From the NCBI GenBank assembly GCA_003695015.1, contig RFJD01000498.1, forward strand, positions 1-5,129: a DNA stretch of 5,129 nucleotides, given 5' to 3'. The notes beneath the pieces were generated by a model. It saw only the letters and a program-made list of their open reading frames with translations. It searched no databases and was not told the origin of the DNA. Both the position numbers and the translations under genes were made by a program. Shown piece by piece: positions 4,357 to 5,129 of this stretch (position 1 is the first letter of the stretch; every line of letters begins with the position of its first letter). The DNA comes from Verrucomicrobiota bacterium. Lineage in GTDB: Bacteria; Verrucomicrobiota; Verrucomicrobiia; Limisphaerales; J093.

Positions 4357-5129
4357 ATGAAACGACAGAACCTCATCCTCGCAACCCTCCCTGCGTGCGC
4401 CTTGTTGCTGGGCATGACGCCCGTCGCCGGCGCCGACATCCAGGCGCTCCGCGAGCAGGCCAAGGCCGTCTTCGGCGTCCTGCCGGACAAGATGCCCGGC
4501 AGCGAAAACGACACGCCGGCCCGGATCGAGCTGGGCCGGAAGCTCTACTTCGACAACCGGCTGTCGGTGAACGACTCCCAGTCCTGCAACACCTGCCATC
4601 GGCTCGACGAGAAACGCGGCGGCGTGGACAACGAGCCGACCTCGCTGGGCGCGCACGGCAAGCGCGGCGACCGCAACGCGCCCACGACCCTCAACGCCGG
4701 GTTCCACATCGCCCAGTTTTGGGACGGCCGGGCCAAGGACCTCAAGGAGCAGGCCAAGGGACCGGTGCTCAACCCGGTCGAAATGGCCATGCCCAGCGAA
4801 GAAGCGGTGGTCAAGAAGCTCAGCGCCATCCCCGAGTACCGGGAGCTGTTCGCCAAGGCGTTCCCGGATTCGGATCCGGCGATCACCTACGACAACATGG
4901 CCGAGGCCATTGCGGCCTTCGAGCGGACGCTGATCACGCGGGACCGGTTCGACGATTTCCTCAAGGGCGACGACCAAGCCCTCACCGCCCAGGAACTCAA
5001 GGGATTGGAAACCTTCATGACCATTGGCTGCCTGACCTGCCACATGAGCCCGACCATCGGCGGCAACAGCTACCAGAAGGTGGGCCTGATCCACGCTTAC
5101 GAGAACACCAAGGACAAGGGCCGTTACGA
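4357..5129 (+). CDS. Di-heme cytochrome c peroxidase (CcpA/MauG family), 3'-truncated
   Basis: A periplasmic enzyme that reduces H2O2 to water with electrons from a small c-type cytochrome or cupredoxin. The first 257 residues are visible and the frame stays open at the window edge. A Sec signal peptide (1-26, ending PVAGA|D) exports it for haem attachment. The N-terminal low-potential haem site is CNTCH (77-81), and the second, high-potential site is CLTCH (225-229). From my recollection of the Pseudomonas aeruginosa enzyme, residues here line up with its active-site loop His71 (His100 in LGAHGKRGDRN), Trp94 (Trp122 in FWDGRA), Gln104 (Gln132) and Glu114 (Glu142 in NPVEMA). The segment ends at KDKGRY, matching the 'GDKGRF' motif. 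About 80-100 residues, including the distal Met ligand of the second haem, are therefore missing off the edge. The ATG is preceded only by a weak GAGA. Codon use is strongly GC-ending, as expected for a native gene. MauG-type specialised members seem less likely, because the peroxidase loop His is present. Confidence 0.95.
   Translation, partial: MKRQNLILATLPACALLLGMTPVAGADIQALREQAKAVFGVLPDKMPGSENDTPARIELGRKLYFDNRLSVNDSQSCNTCHRLDEKRGGVDNEPTSLGAHGKRGDRNAPTTLNAGFHIAQFWDGRAKDLKEQAKGPVLNPVEMAMPSEEAVVKKLSAIPEYRELFAKAFPDSDPAITYDNMAEAIAAFERTLITRDRFDDFLKGDDQALTAQELKGLETFMTIGCLTCHMSPTIGGNSYQKVGLIHAYENTKDKGRY

Noticed and set aside
3976..5094. A 372-codon minus-strand open frame across the recF end and the peroxidase gene
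   Set aside because: It runs across two well-supported plus-strand genes and has a Val/Ala/Gly/Arg-rich composition typical of antisense shadows.

Overview
The window is a GC-rich bacterial stretch. It holds ordinary housekeeping-type genes at both ends and a repeat-laden, gene-poor accessory segment in the middle. The lineage cannot be fixed from sequence alone. I lean weakly towards Verrucomicrobiota (Limisphaerales/Pedosphaera-like) for three reasons: a small membrane-anchored protein with a pseudopilin-like 'hGrWPaSLeEL' motif, a short YD/RHS-like peptide signature, and dispersed heptamer and 'caccacaaagacgcaaag'-type repeats of a kind common in that group and in other environmental bacteria. 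Planctomycetota or Acidobacteriota are not excluded.

Layout. (1) Positions 3-392 (+) are the C-terminal part of a HAD-superfamily phosphatase/phosphomutase-like protein whose N-terminus lies outside the window. (2) It converges on a secreted protein of unknown function at 451-960 (-), with a GC-rich hairpin between the two stop codons and a possible promoter containing a 14-bp palindrome upstream of the minus-strand gene. (3) Positions 961-1733 have no convincing gene but contain a four-copy 7-bp tandem repeat and a short peptide signature resembling the core end of a YD/RHS-repeat protein. (4) Two small membrane-protein genes follow (1734-2135 and 2192-2557, both +). They look less GC-biased at the third codon position than their neighbours. 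Each ends in the same exact 20-bp sequence, which covers its last two codons and stop. (5) Positions 2558-3097 are again non-genic, with a hairpin-forming dispersed-repeat-like element. (6) recF (3098-4264, +) encodes the recombination mediator ATPase. (7) A di-heme cytochrome c peroxidase gene starts at 4357 (+) and runs off the window end; two CXXCH haem sites and the expected active-site residues are visible.

How they fit together. The HAD protein, the secreted protein, RecF and the peroxidase show no obvious shared pathway. RecF is not beside dnaA, dnaN or gyrB within this window. The most interesting part is 1.6-2.9 kb: two unrelated small membrane proteins share an identical 3'-end repeat, lie downstream of a possible RHS-core remnant, and are bracketed by dispersed repeats. 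This could be a cassette-like or RHS-tail/immunity-like accessory island, but that is a hypothesis, not a demonstrated system.
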